Assembly (NCBI GenBank): GCA_003993805.1
Contig: RSEF01000001.1
Span: forward strand, 145,141,300-145,205,299
Length of the DNA stretch: 64,000 bases
From: Himantopus leucocephalus
Taxonomy: Eukaryota > Chordata > Aves > Charadriiformes > Recurvirostridae
Direction: 5' to 3'
Made by a program: the position numbers and the translations under genes. A model generated the notes under the pieces. It was not told the DNA's origin. It ran no database searches and was given only the letters and a program-made list of their open reading frames with translations. Positions 27,290 through 39,704 of the stretch are shown piece by piece. How positions within the stretch are numbered: position 1 is the first letter of the stretch; each line of letters begins with the position of its first letter.

Positions 27290-30200
27290 GGTTTCCTTCA
27301 GGGGCTGTGCAGAACTGGAGACCTATTTGCAAGCCAGAAGTGTGATACACTGGCCAAGTTGCCTGTGGAGAAGAATAAGCCATGAACACTTATATCATTG
27401 CTGATCTTTTTTCAACAGCTATAAAAAAATCCTTCAGATAGACACTGCTTTTTACTAAACCAAAAACCATCTCCCAAAACAACCTGAAAATAATTCAGCC
27501 TCTTACTTCTGACAGGCTATCACTGCTGTGCACAGAAGCCCAAACATTTGCTGCTCGTGAACGCATGGAAATGGCAGCACAGCGGCAATGGCTGCATGGC
27601 CATGCCACCTGCAGGGTTTTCTGTACTGCTGCTCAGGTTGGCCTAACTTCATGGTAGAGCTGCCAGCAAGCTCTCCCGCCAGCTGCAGCACAGCCCAGTC
27701 CCAAAGCCGTGCTGCAGCGTGCCTTTGAGCACTGTGACAGCTTCCCCCAAAGTCTATCAAAGGATCGGCAGCGAGTTAGGAATGGTATTGTTTCTGCTGA
27801 GGGGAGCAATAGGCTATTTCACAGCACTCCAAACAGGTTCTCCTTCACCACCCTCATTATCCATAACACCATTAGCTACAAAGCAGTGTCTCGCTAATAA
27901 CTGGCTTTTGCTTATTACTATGAAATTATTCTTCTATGCCATATGCCATCTACATTCCTCTTCCAAAAACGTGCTAGGGACTCCATTAGTTGCATCCTCT
28001 GTTTATTGGGATCACAGCAAGCAGATAGTGCTTGAAATGTTCCTATTCACATGGGCATACCACATTAGAATTCAGAATAAACTTCAAAACAGACAAATAA
28101 ACAACAACAAAGGGGAAAGAACGCTCCCTTTATGCTTTAATATTCACTTATTGACAAATGCAAATGCGTCCATGGTGAGCTGCCCTGAGGAGGCACAGCC
28201 ACCAAAACAAGGGTACTAACACTAAACAGGAATTTCCCCTACCCTTATTTGCCTGTGACTAAGCCCTGCTAAAATGTTTAAAGAGCCGTAACCAAAAGCA
28301 AAGCCATAACCATTGTGGTGCTGTAAGAGTTGATATCTACTGGGCAATAAGGAGCACAAAGACATTAAAGTGATTCGATGCCAGGAAGTTTAAAGGGTCA
28401 GTACTTGAAAATTGTGACTCAAAGAAAAAGCTTCAGCTCTGATGCTCAACAAGCAGCAAGGGAATTGTGAAACCCAGGAATGTTCTTCCTCCTGCGGAGG
28501 AGTTTGGGAGCCAGGCTGATTTACACCACAGCCCCCCCTTAAAAACAAAGAAACAGATTCATTCCACTGCAACACTATACGGACAGAGCTGTTGTCCGCC
28601 CTATTTTGCGCTGGCAGATCTCCAGGAGGAAATTATTGTGGGGATCTTTGATGCTATCTGGCATCTATACACCCTCATGCATATGGAGAAAGCAAAAGGA
28701 TTGCAACCATTAAAATGGGAACAAAAGCAGGACGAGCCCTGAATAAACCAGGTGGGAGACTGGGAGGAGGATTTGGGTGGCAGACTTCAGTAGCATATGC
28801 ACTTGTTTTTAAGACATATGCTCACAAGCAGACAGACATACACACGCATCTATGAAAAAGAACTTTAACTGTAAGCTAATGAAGGCTAGGAGGATATGCC
28901 ACCACCCCCACCCCCCCGCCCCCAAGTGAGAGTTCCTGTACTGTAGGCCCTGATGAGGTGGACACACACTTCCTGAATGTGTCTCATGCTCAGTGCATAT
29001 GTCCCCATGCTTGGCACATGTATTTAGACACCACACTTCCTTTGCAAACTTCTACCCACCCAGAGGCAACTACTGTCTTCTGATGGACAAGTGAAGGAGC
29101 CAGCTAGTCTTTAGCCTTCTCCCAACTCTTTCTGCACAGCCCGCACAGTTCATGGGCAAGGGCTGCCTTAAGCCCTGGTAGAGCTCCACTGCCCAGCCTG
29201 CAGTTGGCTGGCCACTGAGTAAGCTTTGGCTAGAGCAGAGCAGCTTGACAGATGCTTAGGTGCTAACAGAGCCAGAGCAGCCATTTTGGTAGCTAAGCAG
29301 GCATAGAGAAGTTTGGATTATATCTTGTTTCTTCCAAATGACTCGTCTACCATCTCCCTATTCCTTTATTCCCAGAGAGTACAGGAATGATGATGAATGG
29401 CCAAAACCCTTCCAAGGAGTCCTTCATCCTGAAAGAGAACCATGTTGCTGAGCAACAGGAACGTAGTCAGAATGGAGATCAGAAGAGGGGCTCTGTTTTT
29501 CACCCATTATCAAGAGTATGGTATGGGATTTGCAAGCACATTTTGTGCCTGGGATGGTAAGCTCTGTGGGAGCCTTCAGTACATACAAGAATGGCAGATT
29601 ACTTCTTGTGAATGAGTTCTGGGGGCTCATCAGGGTCTAAAGATGAGACATTGTGTTATTTGTTCACACTTTCTATCATCTTGTGCTCACACATAGGAAT
29701 ATCCATATCTAACAATCTTAAAACCAGATGCCTAATCTAACCTAAGAGTCCTGGTTCCCTGCTTAGACAGTGAACAGAAACAGCCACCTCCAGAACATGA
29801 CTCAGATCTCCTCAAATAGGTATTCACCAAGGAGCTGCTTTCTCTCTTTCCAGTAACAATAGAGGCTATTAAATATAAATAACCAGGCCAAGTGCCCAGC
29901 TTTCAGATGGCTGAAGTGGTCAGGCAAGGTGAATTCCACTCACAAGAAATAATATTGGTATTCATTCTCTTCCTTTTTATAAAAATGCGTATCTATTATA
30001 GTGGGGGCATGTGAAATCATACACACACACATAGAGGAGCGGACTTATTGTGCAAAGTTAAGGCATCTCAAGCCTCTTTCCTCCACATCAGTGCTGACCA
30101 AGGCACCCATCAGGCATTGAGGGGCTGTGACCACTCTGTACTATGGTGCAGACTTGGTCATGGAGGTGTTTTTCTGGTCTGCCTGAAATTAGCTCAGGGC

Positions 30201-32080
30201 CTGCCACAGAGACTCTAGAGTTCTTATTTTGAAATATTTTCTTTCTTCTTATGTCTTGGTTTTGCAATAAATCAAATTATTTGGCTGTTATCTCAATCCT
30301 TCAACATTAAACAATTCATTTTAGTGTTAGGCTTTTATGATCAATGGAAAGCTCTTAATCAGAGCTGCCAGCAGTGCTGCTTTTATTTAAGGCTCACGAT
30401 GATTAATGAAAATGTATATGATCTCAGTTGTGCTAATTTTTGCTAGCTATGCCAAGTACTCCCAACAGCCAGGGAGGGTGACCGGCTCTAGTCCACTTTA
30501 TGCATCACCATGGCTGTGCTGAGTGAGCCTCATGGGCAAGGACTTAGTCCCAGCTCCACACCCACCCATCACGCGAATGCAGACACCTGATGAGGACCAC
30601 GGGCTGTAGGGCTCTAAGTGAACCCGGGATCTGGCCCTGAGGGAACCCATATTACTGAGGGTAAGACAATAAACCAAAAAAGGAAACCCGGCTGGCAACC
30701 CAAGCCCAGAATAAGTCTGCACATCTGGTGAACAGAGTGGGAGTAAAAAGGAGTAAAAAAAATTTTTAGTTGGGTTTATTCCTATATTCTCATGGAAGCC
30801 AGTGAGAGACTAGAAACATGGGACATCATGTGAGATAAAGCACATTGTGTGAGCCCATTTCTGCCAGCTTGTGTGGCAAGCAGCACTACTGGTATTAACA
30901 TGTAGAAGGTTCACTCATTGTAACCCAAAATAGCAATGACCAAGCAGCTCATAATAACTTAAGATCTCTTCACTGAATTCTTTGAAATGAAAATTCCAAT
31001 TTAAATTCACCTGTTTCTTCCTGTCTTTGGGAGTAAGTTGCTGAGGACACAACCAAGGACAGAGCAAAGATGACCTTACCACTGAGTGAAGACAACGATG
31101 AGCAGGGCTGGTCCTGCGAAGGAGCCACCCAGGATGGGTCAGACCACAAGTTCACATATATATACTGCAGCTGAACTCAACTCCTGATGATGTTTGATGA
31201 AATTTGTCAAAATCTGCTCTGGAAAGATGAAAAAATAACCCCATGTCCTAAGAAGTCATTGAGCTTTGGGGGAAAACCACATTTGCAGCTACTGTGTTTG
31301 TGGGTACCCTCAGGCCTCTTGAGGCATTATCAGGTTATCAAGTTAAATCTGAGCACTTTGGTACGTCAGCACATGATGTTTTGTACTGCTGCTGCTGTAT
31401 TTACAAGGATGCACACACTGCCATCCATTGGCATGAATCTACCACCTCTGTGGAATTCCAGCCTCATTAAAAAAATTTGAATTTAAAAGACAAAGACACA
31501 AGACACATGAATGGAACAACATTCTAGTTTCCACTTAGACATCATCATCATCACCATCATCATCATCAACTAAAAATCTTACAAGAAATCAAGCAAAATC
31601 AGAGGCAAAAAGTTTTAGAACTAAGTGGCTGGGTAGCTACTGGGCATGAGCAGATGTCATGCAATCATTCAATGAAACTGCCACGTAGGATGATCTGAAA
31701 AACTGTCTGGTCTTGGAGAAAAAAGGCTTCTGAAGAGAGTAACACCAGGTCTGCAAAGTGGGAGAGAAGATGGGGCTGTATAATACACAACAGTGACAGC
31801 AATTTGGGTATTTTTGTTTGTGCCAAAGAAAATTCATTGATTTAGCTTATTCTGTCCACTGACTTCATAGAACAAGGAGAAAAAAAAAATCACTTGTAAT
31901 TCCTAAGGAAGATTTTTTCCATCTGGAAAGATGATGATCAAGCATGCAAGCGGAAGCGTAAGTGGTGTCCATGAAGACCCATCCCTTCTGAAAAAGAGAA
32001 GTAGTTGAATGAATATAAAGGATGCCTTGCAATAAAGATGTTAAAGCAAAGAGAGAGGAAAACTATTCTCTTTTTTAAAA
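27290..32080. other. no gene recognised
   Basis: Unique-looking DNA. Notable pieces are a C-rich tract at about 28,902-28,923, a possible conserved block at 30,285-30,450 and an ATC microsatellite at 31,541-31,569. Small ORFs show no family. Confidence 0.45.
31541..31569. repeat. (ATC)n microsatellite
   Basis: About nine ATC/CAT units with one ACC interruption. Confidence 0.9.
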
Positions 32081-32190
32081 CAGCTGGGCCACTGACTCAC
32101 TGTGTGGCCCCGGGCAAGTCCTGGGACTTCTTTGCATCTCAGTCACTCCAGCAATTCAACTGGATGAAAGCAGAATGGATGGCAGTATGC
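32081..32190 (+). mobile_element. MIR-like SINE fragment
   Basis: Contains the MIR/CORE-SINE signature: ACTCACTGTGTGGCCCCGGG, then CAAGTC, then TCTTTGCATCTCAGT, matching in order the MIR core 'tgtgtgaccttgggcaagtc...ctcagt'. Confidence 0.6.
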
Positions 32191-33479
32191 TCCAATATTC
32201 AATATGCTGCAGATGCTGCTGCTGAAAGAAGCATTCCTGGCTAAATAAGCTCACAATGCAAACCCAAAAGAAACCAGCGATAGCTGGGGGTACCAGTGTG
32301 AGCAGCAGTGTTTGTGTTGTCTCTTGAAGCCTTTGCGCTGTTGTAGATCTTAACGGTCATACAAGCTTAATAGCTCAAAGTGCAACGGATGTGATTAGAT
32401 GAGATGTAAAATTACTTCTATCCTGTTTTTCAGGTATTCTTGATAATAAATCCCATAGATATATCTATATATGTAAAATGATATGAAATTCTGATTAGTT
32501 TACTGTACATATAACCCCAGAATGTTTTGATGTATACATAGCCAAACCTGCAAACATACTGCTCCCTAGAACGGTCTTGAAGTGGTTAATCAAGGCATTA
32601 ACCTTATTTTTTATATATGTATGCATAAAACTTTATTAATTATTCCTATCACAAAATAATTCTGCAAGCTGGAATCATTAAAATGGCATGCGTGACATAT
32701 TTTAGAGTAAACCCCTCTTCATGGAAAAATATCTTGTAAAGTAATAAATATTCTCTGCACTAAACTGAGGTGCACAGTAGACAGAAATATAGGTTAAAAT
32801 CCTCTACAGCAATGTTGGCTTTGGGACCCAGTTCAGCACAGCGTTTAATTGTATGCAGGTACTTAGATCCTAATGCAGTGGAGCACTAATGCACATATTT
32901 AATTGCCACAATGAATAAAGACCTAACTAGGAATGGGATTACACATTTTTAGCATTCTTAGTAGTTCTTCATGTTCAGCAGATGTTTAATGCTTAATGTT
33001 TTACTGAGCTGGATCTAGACTAAATTTATTAACAGAAAGGTTTTCAATTTCTTCAGGAAATTTCAAGCACCTTCCTGAGAAAGGTCAGAGTTTTTTAGCT
33101 TTTGAAAACACTGTGTAAATCCTGGAGATCCTCTGGGTTATTGCTGGAGAGCAAACTGTTCCACTGATTTTTGATGATGCTTTTGAGGCCAGCCTGCTTT
33201 GTACCACGTGGAATAACTGCCATCTGATCACCTCCTCAGTGACTTGTCATTATGAATCAAGTGTCCAGGGAGTGGGTACCAACATCACAAACTTGCAACT
33301 TCTTCTTTCAGGACCAACTTCCATGAATGACCTCAGTGTGTGAACAGGCCCTGGAGGACAGACTACACACTTATCTCAGAAGATTAGCTTTCAGCAGCCT
33401 GAGAAATACACATTGTTAAGGCAGGGCAGAATAATTAACATTGCTATTGTGCTGTACATCTTCAGGAGGAATAACGTAA
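32191..33479. other. AT-rich DNA without recognised gene
   Basis: Very AT-rich, with ATATATCTATATATGTA-like stretches at 32,455-32,480 and a possible conserved block at 32,580-32,720. No exon or repeat family seen. Confidence 0.45.
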
Positions 33480-34165
33480 GAAATGTTGGTGCAGAATAGA
33501 GTACACACATCATGGTTACCATATGCAGTTCTGGTGAGTCTTTTCCAAAAGGGATGTACAGGAGTTAGAGAAGGTAGAGAGGAGGCTGAAGTGGGTGATC
33601 AGAAGCACAGGACCATGAAGAAGGATTAAAGAGACAAAGAGTCCTCTGTTCTCCTACAGTGGTAACAGACATGATGGAGGCGATTTATGCCTGAGGGCTA
33701 TATAACCACAGATGGCATGGGGAAGGTGGGCAGCGATCAAATTTTGTGCTCTTACCACAAAAGTTAGGAGGCACCCCGTGATATAAAGAGGCAGCAGATT
33801 TGAAAACTAACACAGAGAAGAAGCTGGTTTCATACTGTGCAGAATTACAGCTGTGCAACTCATTGCCATAAATGGCTCAAAGCAACTGAAAAAGGGATTA
33901 GAAAAGTTCCCAGGGGAAAGTCTATCAGTAGTCTATGAAACTGAATCTCAAACGCAACCTCCAGCTTGGGAAGTCTTGCAATAGCTGGCTGGTGGAGACT
34001 GAAAAGGTGTGCCAGGACAAGGGTGACACTGCACTAGCTTTTTTTTGCATACTCTTCCTAGGTGTCTGCTTCTGGCCGCTGTGGGAGATCAGGTCTTGAA
34101 CCAGATAAACCTTTGGTCTGGTACAGTATTTCATGGAGAGAGTGGGACTTAGGTCCTCACGCACC
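33480..34165 (+). mobile_element. old CR1/L3-like LINE 3' end, plus strand
   Basis: Strongly decayed 3' part of an ancient CR1 lineage: from about 33,500 (TATGCAGTTCTGGT) through 'GACATGATGGAGGCGAT' near 33,669, 'AGGAGGCACCCCGTGATA' near 33,767 and 'CAACTCATTGCCATAAATGG' near 33,857, to the hallmark tail 'CTTCTGGCCGCTGTGGGAGA' near 34,071. No open frame left. Confidence 0.75.
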
Positions 34166-36909
34166 TCTTAGATGAAAAAGGATCCTATCTCCGCTCCCCC
34201 ATTGTGGGACCCTGGGTCTGATGCCCCAAGAAATGGCAAGAGATGGGGTTAATCCCCACGATCTCCTCTTCTTTCATAAAGCCACTCCTTTTTTCTTTAA
34301 TAAAGCACTAGTTCCTCAGGAAACAATGTCTCCCCACAGGAAAAAAAACCACTATTGTATGATCTGTGGCTTCATTGTCTTGTCTTAACATGGAGGAAAA
34401 AGGCAAGGCGTGCCAACTCATTGCTAGTTTGATGGAAAAACTGAGTTTACACAGACCAAGAGCAACTAAATTAGCATGTTGTAGTCACTAACTATGGTGA
34501 TTTGGAGGAGGAAGCTGGTGTCGCTGACAGAGGGCCCAAGTGTCAGTCCATAAGGGACACAACAGGTCTTCTGCATACCTTTCTGCACATAGTCAGGTCT
34601 CAGAAGGACATTATCATTGCAGATGCTTTCTATTCTCCTCATTTTTCTCAGAAAAGACACCATCTGTCTGTTGTTTTTTTCTCCAGTCTCTGAAACACAG
34701 GATTTTCATGTGTATTGAGGAGCATTTTACTAAAATTGCAGCAGCAATAGCAACCCAACTATTTGGGCTGGTGCAACAAAGAAACACAAATTTGAAATAG
34801 CAAAGCATATTCTGAAATCAGGAGCTAAACTCTTGCCCAGGTAACAACCTTCTAATTTCGGAGGGGAGAGATGTATCTTCAGTTTTAAGTCAAGGGAGAT
34901 TTAGGGGGAGGGAGTGTAATGGTGGGAACGACTTAACTGTTGCATTGATTTATTTGCGAAGTACACTAACATCTGATCTGAAGTCCCCATTCCAGCTTGG
35001 TTTCCTGCTCCTGAAACTGCTTCATTACCCTCTTCCCTCATTGAAGAGATGGGTATTTTGTGCTCTGCTGAACTGCTAAAGGACAGGACACGAGTCATCA
35101 CGACTGAGCACATTTTCCCTCTTCTTCCCATTGCTCAGCTTTGCTCCAAAGGAGTGTTACACCAAGAGCTGTTGACATTAAATCTGAACACATTTTGCTG
35201 ACCGTTGCAGAGTGCATGGGTGGCTGAAGCAGGCTCACAACTGCAGATTTCAAGAACAAGCTTAAGGGAAACCCTCCTTTGATCAAGAAAGGTGACTGCA
35301 TTCTCTCCATCTGATTTGAGCACATCGCAGGTGATTTACTCAGGCAGCACTGAGGGGCCATGTTTTCAAGTGCACAGCACCTGTGGTCACGATGAGACTT
35401 TACTCAAGGAGCTCAGCTCCAACAGAGGCACCCAAACACGTAATGCTCATGCTTTCAGCAGCGCAGGCTTTCACAGGAACCAAACAGGAGAGGAGGTGGC
35501 TCCCCTGGTGTTTTGCCCCCCCAAAGCCCAAGCCAGGGCCAGAGAAAATCCTCCTGTTTGTTCAAAGGCCTGGGATCAGGTCTGATGGATATGCCTAGAA
35601 AGGACCAGACATCTTGAATCTCTAGCCATGTTTGTGCAAGCTCGGCCAGTCAGAAACTTCTGTCCTTGTCTAAACACTGTTTGCTGGCAGCAGAGTGTGA
35701 AAGACGTGTCTCCAACACATCCATTGCTGGCCCTGTTACTGTCATGCTTCCTGCCTCCACTGCTGGTGTCACCATCTTTTCCCTGAAACCAACGCACGTG
35801 TAGTCCTCCCTGTGCTGACATGAGAAAAAGTCATTTAAATCCTCTGAAGACTGAATGAATAGCACAGGAGCTCAGTGAAAAGCTAGCAGTTGTTCTTTGG
35901 CAATTACATTAACAGGGCTTGGTAACAGAAAAAGAAAGACGATGAAACATATTCTGATTAATCGTTCTGTCTCTATCCACAAGGGCAGCAACAAAACCTT
36001 TCCATGCTGTGGGGTTTGTGCTCCTCGTGCTGTGACATTCCCAGATGATGCCACTTGCAATAGGGAAGAAGTGCCTTAACTTTGCTGGTGGGCCCAGAGG
36101 GAAAGCCGTGTTTCAGGAAGTGTTATGGCAGGCATCATAGTACGGCCATGGTAAGGAACGCATGGTAAGGCTCTCAAGCTCACGACACTGTATTTAACAG
36201 CCTCCATTCTTTTCCAGCTTTGCCTTTCATTTTAACAGGAGATATTTTCTGTCCAAATGACATTGGTGAAGAGAGGCATAACAGATGAGAGAATGCTGTA
36301 GTGGTCTTCTCCTCCTGGGCTAAAATAAAGCACAGAAGGCTTAGAAACCAATAAGGAAATGGGAAAGAGGAACCTCCCTGTTTCAAATAAGCGAACACCA
36401 GCAGTGCCATGAAAAAACAGCAATTTGAGGGTCAGCAGGAGAGAAAGAGAAAACCCTTCCTACCCACAGATCTGAGGGTGATTGGGAAATAGGTCAGAGC
36501 TTATTGGTATCCCCCCATGGACACACGGCATGTACATTACTGAGCATGAAGATACTGCAGGGCTAGGGGGCCAGCGTGATCATGGAGGAGCTCTGGAGCT
36601 GGGGCAGAGAGCTTGCCACTAGCTAGCAAGTGGGAATGGGGAGGGAGCAAGCAGCAGCTCCTGGCTCTAAATCTGTTTTCAGGGGATGGAGAATCTGTCT
36701 TCCTGAGTCAGGCACAAGCAGCGCAGCTCCCAGGAGGAGCAAACAGAGAGCAAAGCTTGCTGGAGGCAGGATTCTGAAGCAGCCAGGCTGTGATTTTAAC
36801 AGTGCTTTCTGCTCAACTAGGCAAATCCACCTCTGTCACAGCCCTGGATGGCAACATGTATAAGCACAGCATGCGAAGGGGAAGGTCGCTGAAATGGCTG
36901 CTGCACTGC
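34166..36909. other. no gene recognised
   Basis: Mixed unique-looking DNA. Small ORFs on both strands overlap and show no family resemblance. No structured RNA or repeat recognised. Confidence 0.45.
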
Positions 36910-37457
36910 TGTCGTGGTTTAACCCCAGCCAGCAACTAGGACCACACAGCTGCTCACTCACTCCCCCCAGCTGGTATGGGGGAGAGAATCGGAAGACTAA
37001 AAGTGAGGAAAAAGTCAATTTAATAGGTAGAGCAAAAGCCACGCACGCAAGCAAAGCAAAACAACGAGTTAATTCTTGACTTTCTATCGGCAGGCAGGTG
37101 TTCATCTGTCTCCAGGAAAGCAGGGCATAATGGTTACTTGGGAAGACAAATGCCATGACTCTGAATGTCTTCCCCCTTCCTTCTTCTTTCCCCAACTTTA
37201 TATACTGAGCATGATGTCATATGGTATGGAATATCCCTTTGGTCAGTTGGGGTAAGCTGTGTCCCCTCCCAACTTTTTGTGCACTCCCAGCATATTTGCT
37301 GGCGGGGCAGTGTGAGGAGCAGGAAAGGCCTTGACTGCTTAGCAACAACTAAAAACATGAGTGCGCTACCAACACTATTCTCATCCCAAATCCAAAACAT
37401 AGCACTACACCAGCTGCTAGCCAGAAAGTCAGCCCCATACCAGACGAAACCATGACA
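36910..37457 (+). mobile_element. solo LTR of an avian endogenous retrovirus
   Basis: A 548-bp block beginning TGTCGTGGTTTAACCCCAGC and ending in ACCATGACA, i.e. with the TG...CA ends of an LTR. Internally it has the very common avian LTR sequence with GGGGGAGAGAATCGGAAGA, a run ending in CAAGCAAAGCAAAAC, and a TATA-like box (TTTATATACTGAGC) at about 37,197. No gag, pol or env sequence is adjacent, so it is a recombined solo LTR. Clean target-site duplications were not visible. Confidence 0.85.
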
Positions 37458-39704
37458 GCTACATAGTGGTGTCGGTACTGGAGGTGCCAGGACTGCAGTG
37501 GGACCTCATCTCTTCTCATGCTTCCACTGCTGACTTGCCATGTGGCCATGAGTAAGCCCCACAGGTTCCCTGGGCCCCCAAGAGCTTCTCAGCTGAGCTG
37601 AGCATGCCCCCTGCCACCAGCAGATGTGACTTAGTGGGTTTTCATGATAAAGGTCTTCAGGCAGAAAGCCTTATTTAAATCCTGGATGACTGGGTAGCTG
37701 CCTTCTGCAGGACTGCTTTTATAGAGATGCAGGAGGGGACATTCCCTATGTGACCACACCACCATGGGGAGCTGTTACTTGTTTGGGTTTCATTAGGTCC
37801 AAGAAAAGCATCAAAAGCAAAGCCATGTGTAAATATGCCCTGGTACAACCTGCATTTTTTGCCCCCAAAGGCTGTGGGGGTGGGAGGCAGACAGTGGTTC
37901 CTCCAAACTTCTTTCCTCCCATGTTTCTAGGCACTTTGATGCTAAGAGTTCTTCAGTGGCTGACACAACACCTGGTCTGACCCCACATGGTTTCTCTTCA
38001 CTGTCTTTATCGTTCCACCTCAGATCATGGCCAGAAGGGCTGGACTTTCCTTTGCCAATGAATGGGTTCCTAGGAAAAGCAGACTCGCAGCTGGAAGGAT
38101 CATTTTAACCAGCTGTTCCTCTGTCAGTCCCTTACTGGTACATCTTCCCCCAGCTCTGCTGCATGCATCCAGGTCCTTCTCCTTATGTTGCTTCAAACTA
38201 ACTTCCCTCAATGATGGCAAATGCTCCTCTCCTCTTATGATGTCAAAAATGGGTGCTCCATATCCCAGACGTCTTTTAAGAAGTGCCAAATGGCCTGATA
38301 AAATCCAACCAGCCCTGCTCACTAGTCTCTTGTCCTGATAACTGGAGAAGCTTTAATTTTGGCTGATGTTACATGGCACCTGTGGCCCCATCATTCATCC
38401 CAGCACTGCCCTGTTGCATGGTAGTGGCCAGGGTGGCTGCTCTTGTACCATCAGTGTGCTACTCGGGCTCTAAAAGGGATAATTCCCCACTTGGAGGGGT
38501 CTCAATCACCCCTATTTTCTCTGTTCTCTAAAATCACTAGCTGGGTTCCACGGTGAGCAGGTGCCTGGTGTTTTTGTGTATGTGTCACCTGTGGGTGTTG
38601 TTCAAAGCAGCTAGGTAGGGGGATGCCTGAGCTGAGAGCAAGGGGGCTGCAGTGATGTATCCCCGCAGGGATGCCCGGGCAGAGGCTGCTCTGCTCTGCT
38701 GTGCTTCGGGCGTCTCTCGTTTTTATGAGCTCCACATTCCAGTGTAGCCGGCTGTCGCTGACCGCACACTTTGCTTTGTTTTATTTTTTTTCCCCTTGCC
38801 AGCACACAGAGCTTAGGCAAAACACTTGAACATTTTAAGTATTTACTTCCTCAGAAGCAGCCAGCCTGGCACCCAGTCAGATTCCCAAAATAATCCAGTA
38901 AGGACTTAAATAAACTGCCTGCAGGTGTTGCCCAGCTGCTTCATTGTGAAGAAGCCTTGAACTCTGCACTGGCCCCTTAGAGTCAGGGAGGGATGGCGCA
39001 AGACTTGGTTTTTTGCCTGCCCTTACAGCCTGATGCTCTGCTCCTGTTCTGGGGCTGGGACAGGGCTGCCTAGCCCTCCTCCTCCTCNNNNNNNNNNCCC
39101 TCGTCCAGGTCATTGATAAAGATGTTAAAGAGAACCAGCATCAAAATGCTAATTATGCTAATTCTACTGTCACAGTTCTGCTTGCTTTATCCAGCCTTGA
39201 AGGAGGGACCAAATGAGACTAACAGAAGACTCCCTCTCAGGAAGGAGCATGGATCAGTGTTCCAGAAGTCTTATTGCTGAAGTGAGAACAATGCAGAAGG
39301 CAAAACATCTGCTACAACTCCAACAATAACATACCCTCCCTCTGCTTCTGCAATAGCATTTGCAAATAAAGTAATACCAATTTCCTAAAGACATCCTGGA
39401 TTCATGTAAGCCGAGAAAACTGTAAAACTGTCCATATTCATACAGTGGAATAGGCTGTCACATGTTATTTGAAAAGACACACTTCGGTACAGATTCATTA
39501 TTCAAATAGCTCAAACTGGTCTAGTTCAAAATACTGCCTGTTCACTTGGCCGCAGTCCTCATCCCACCTGTAGCTTCTAAACAACTAAATAATTTGCCAA
39601 GACCTTTTCTCTCAATGGAGCCTCTCCGGTGAACAGGGACAGCTGACCTCTGAGCCCTTAGAAGGGCAAGGCACTTGTATCTGCTCCTTTCCAATCACAC
39701 TCAC
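37458..39704. other. no gene recognised
   Basis: Unique-looking DNA of mixed composition. A minus-strand ORF at 38322-38020 (100 codons) is unassigned and may be a decayed element. A short stretch at about 39,100-39,130 resembles CR1 but is too short to call. Confidence 0.45.
39088..39097. other. assembly gap of 10 N
   Basis: Ten Ns in a CCT-rich stretch; a small sized gap in low-complexity sequence. Confidence 0.98.

Noticed and set aside
26982..27404. Ser/Phe/Leu-rich ORFs that look like membrane proteins
   Set aside because: Direct translation of the CT-rich simple repeat.
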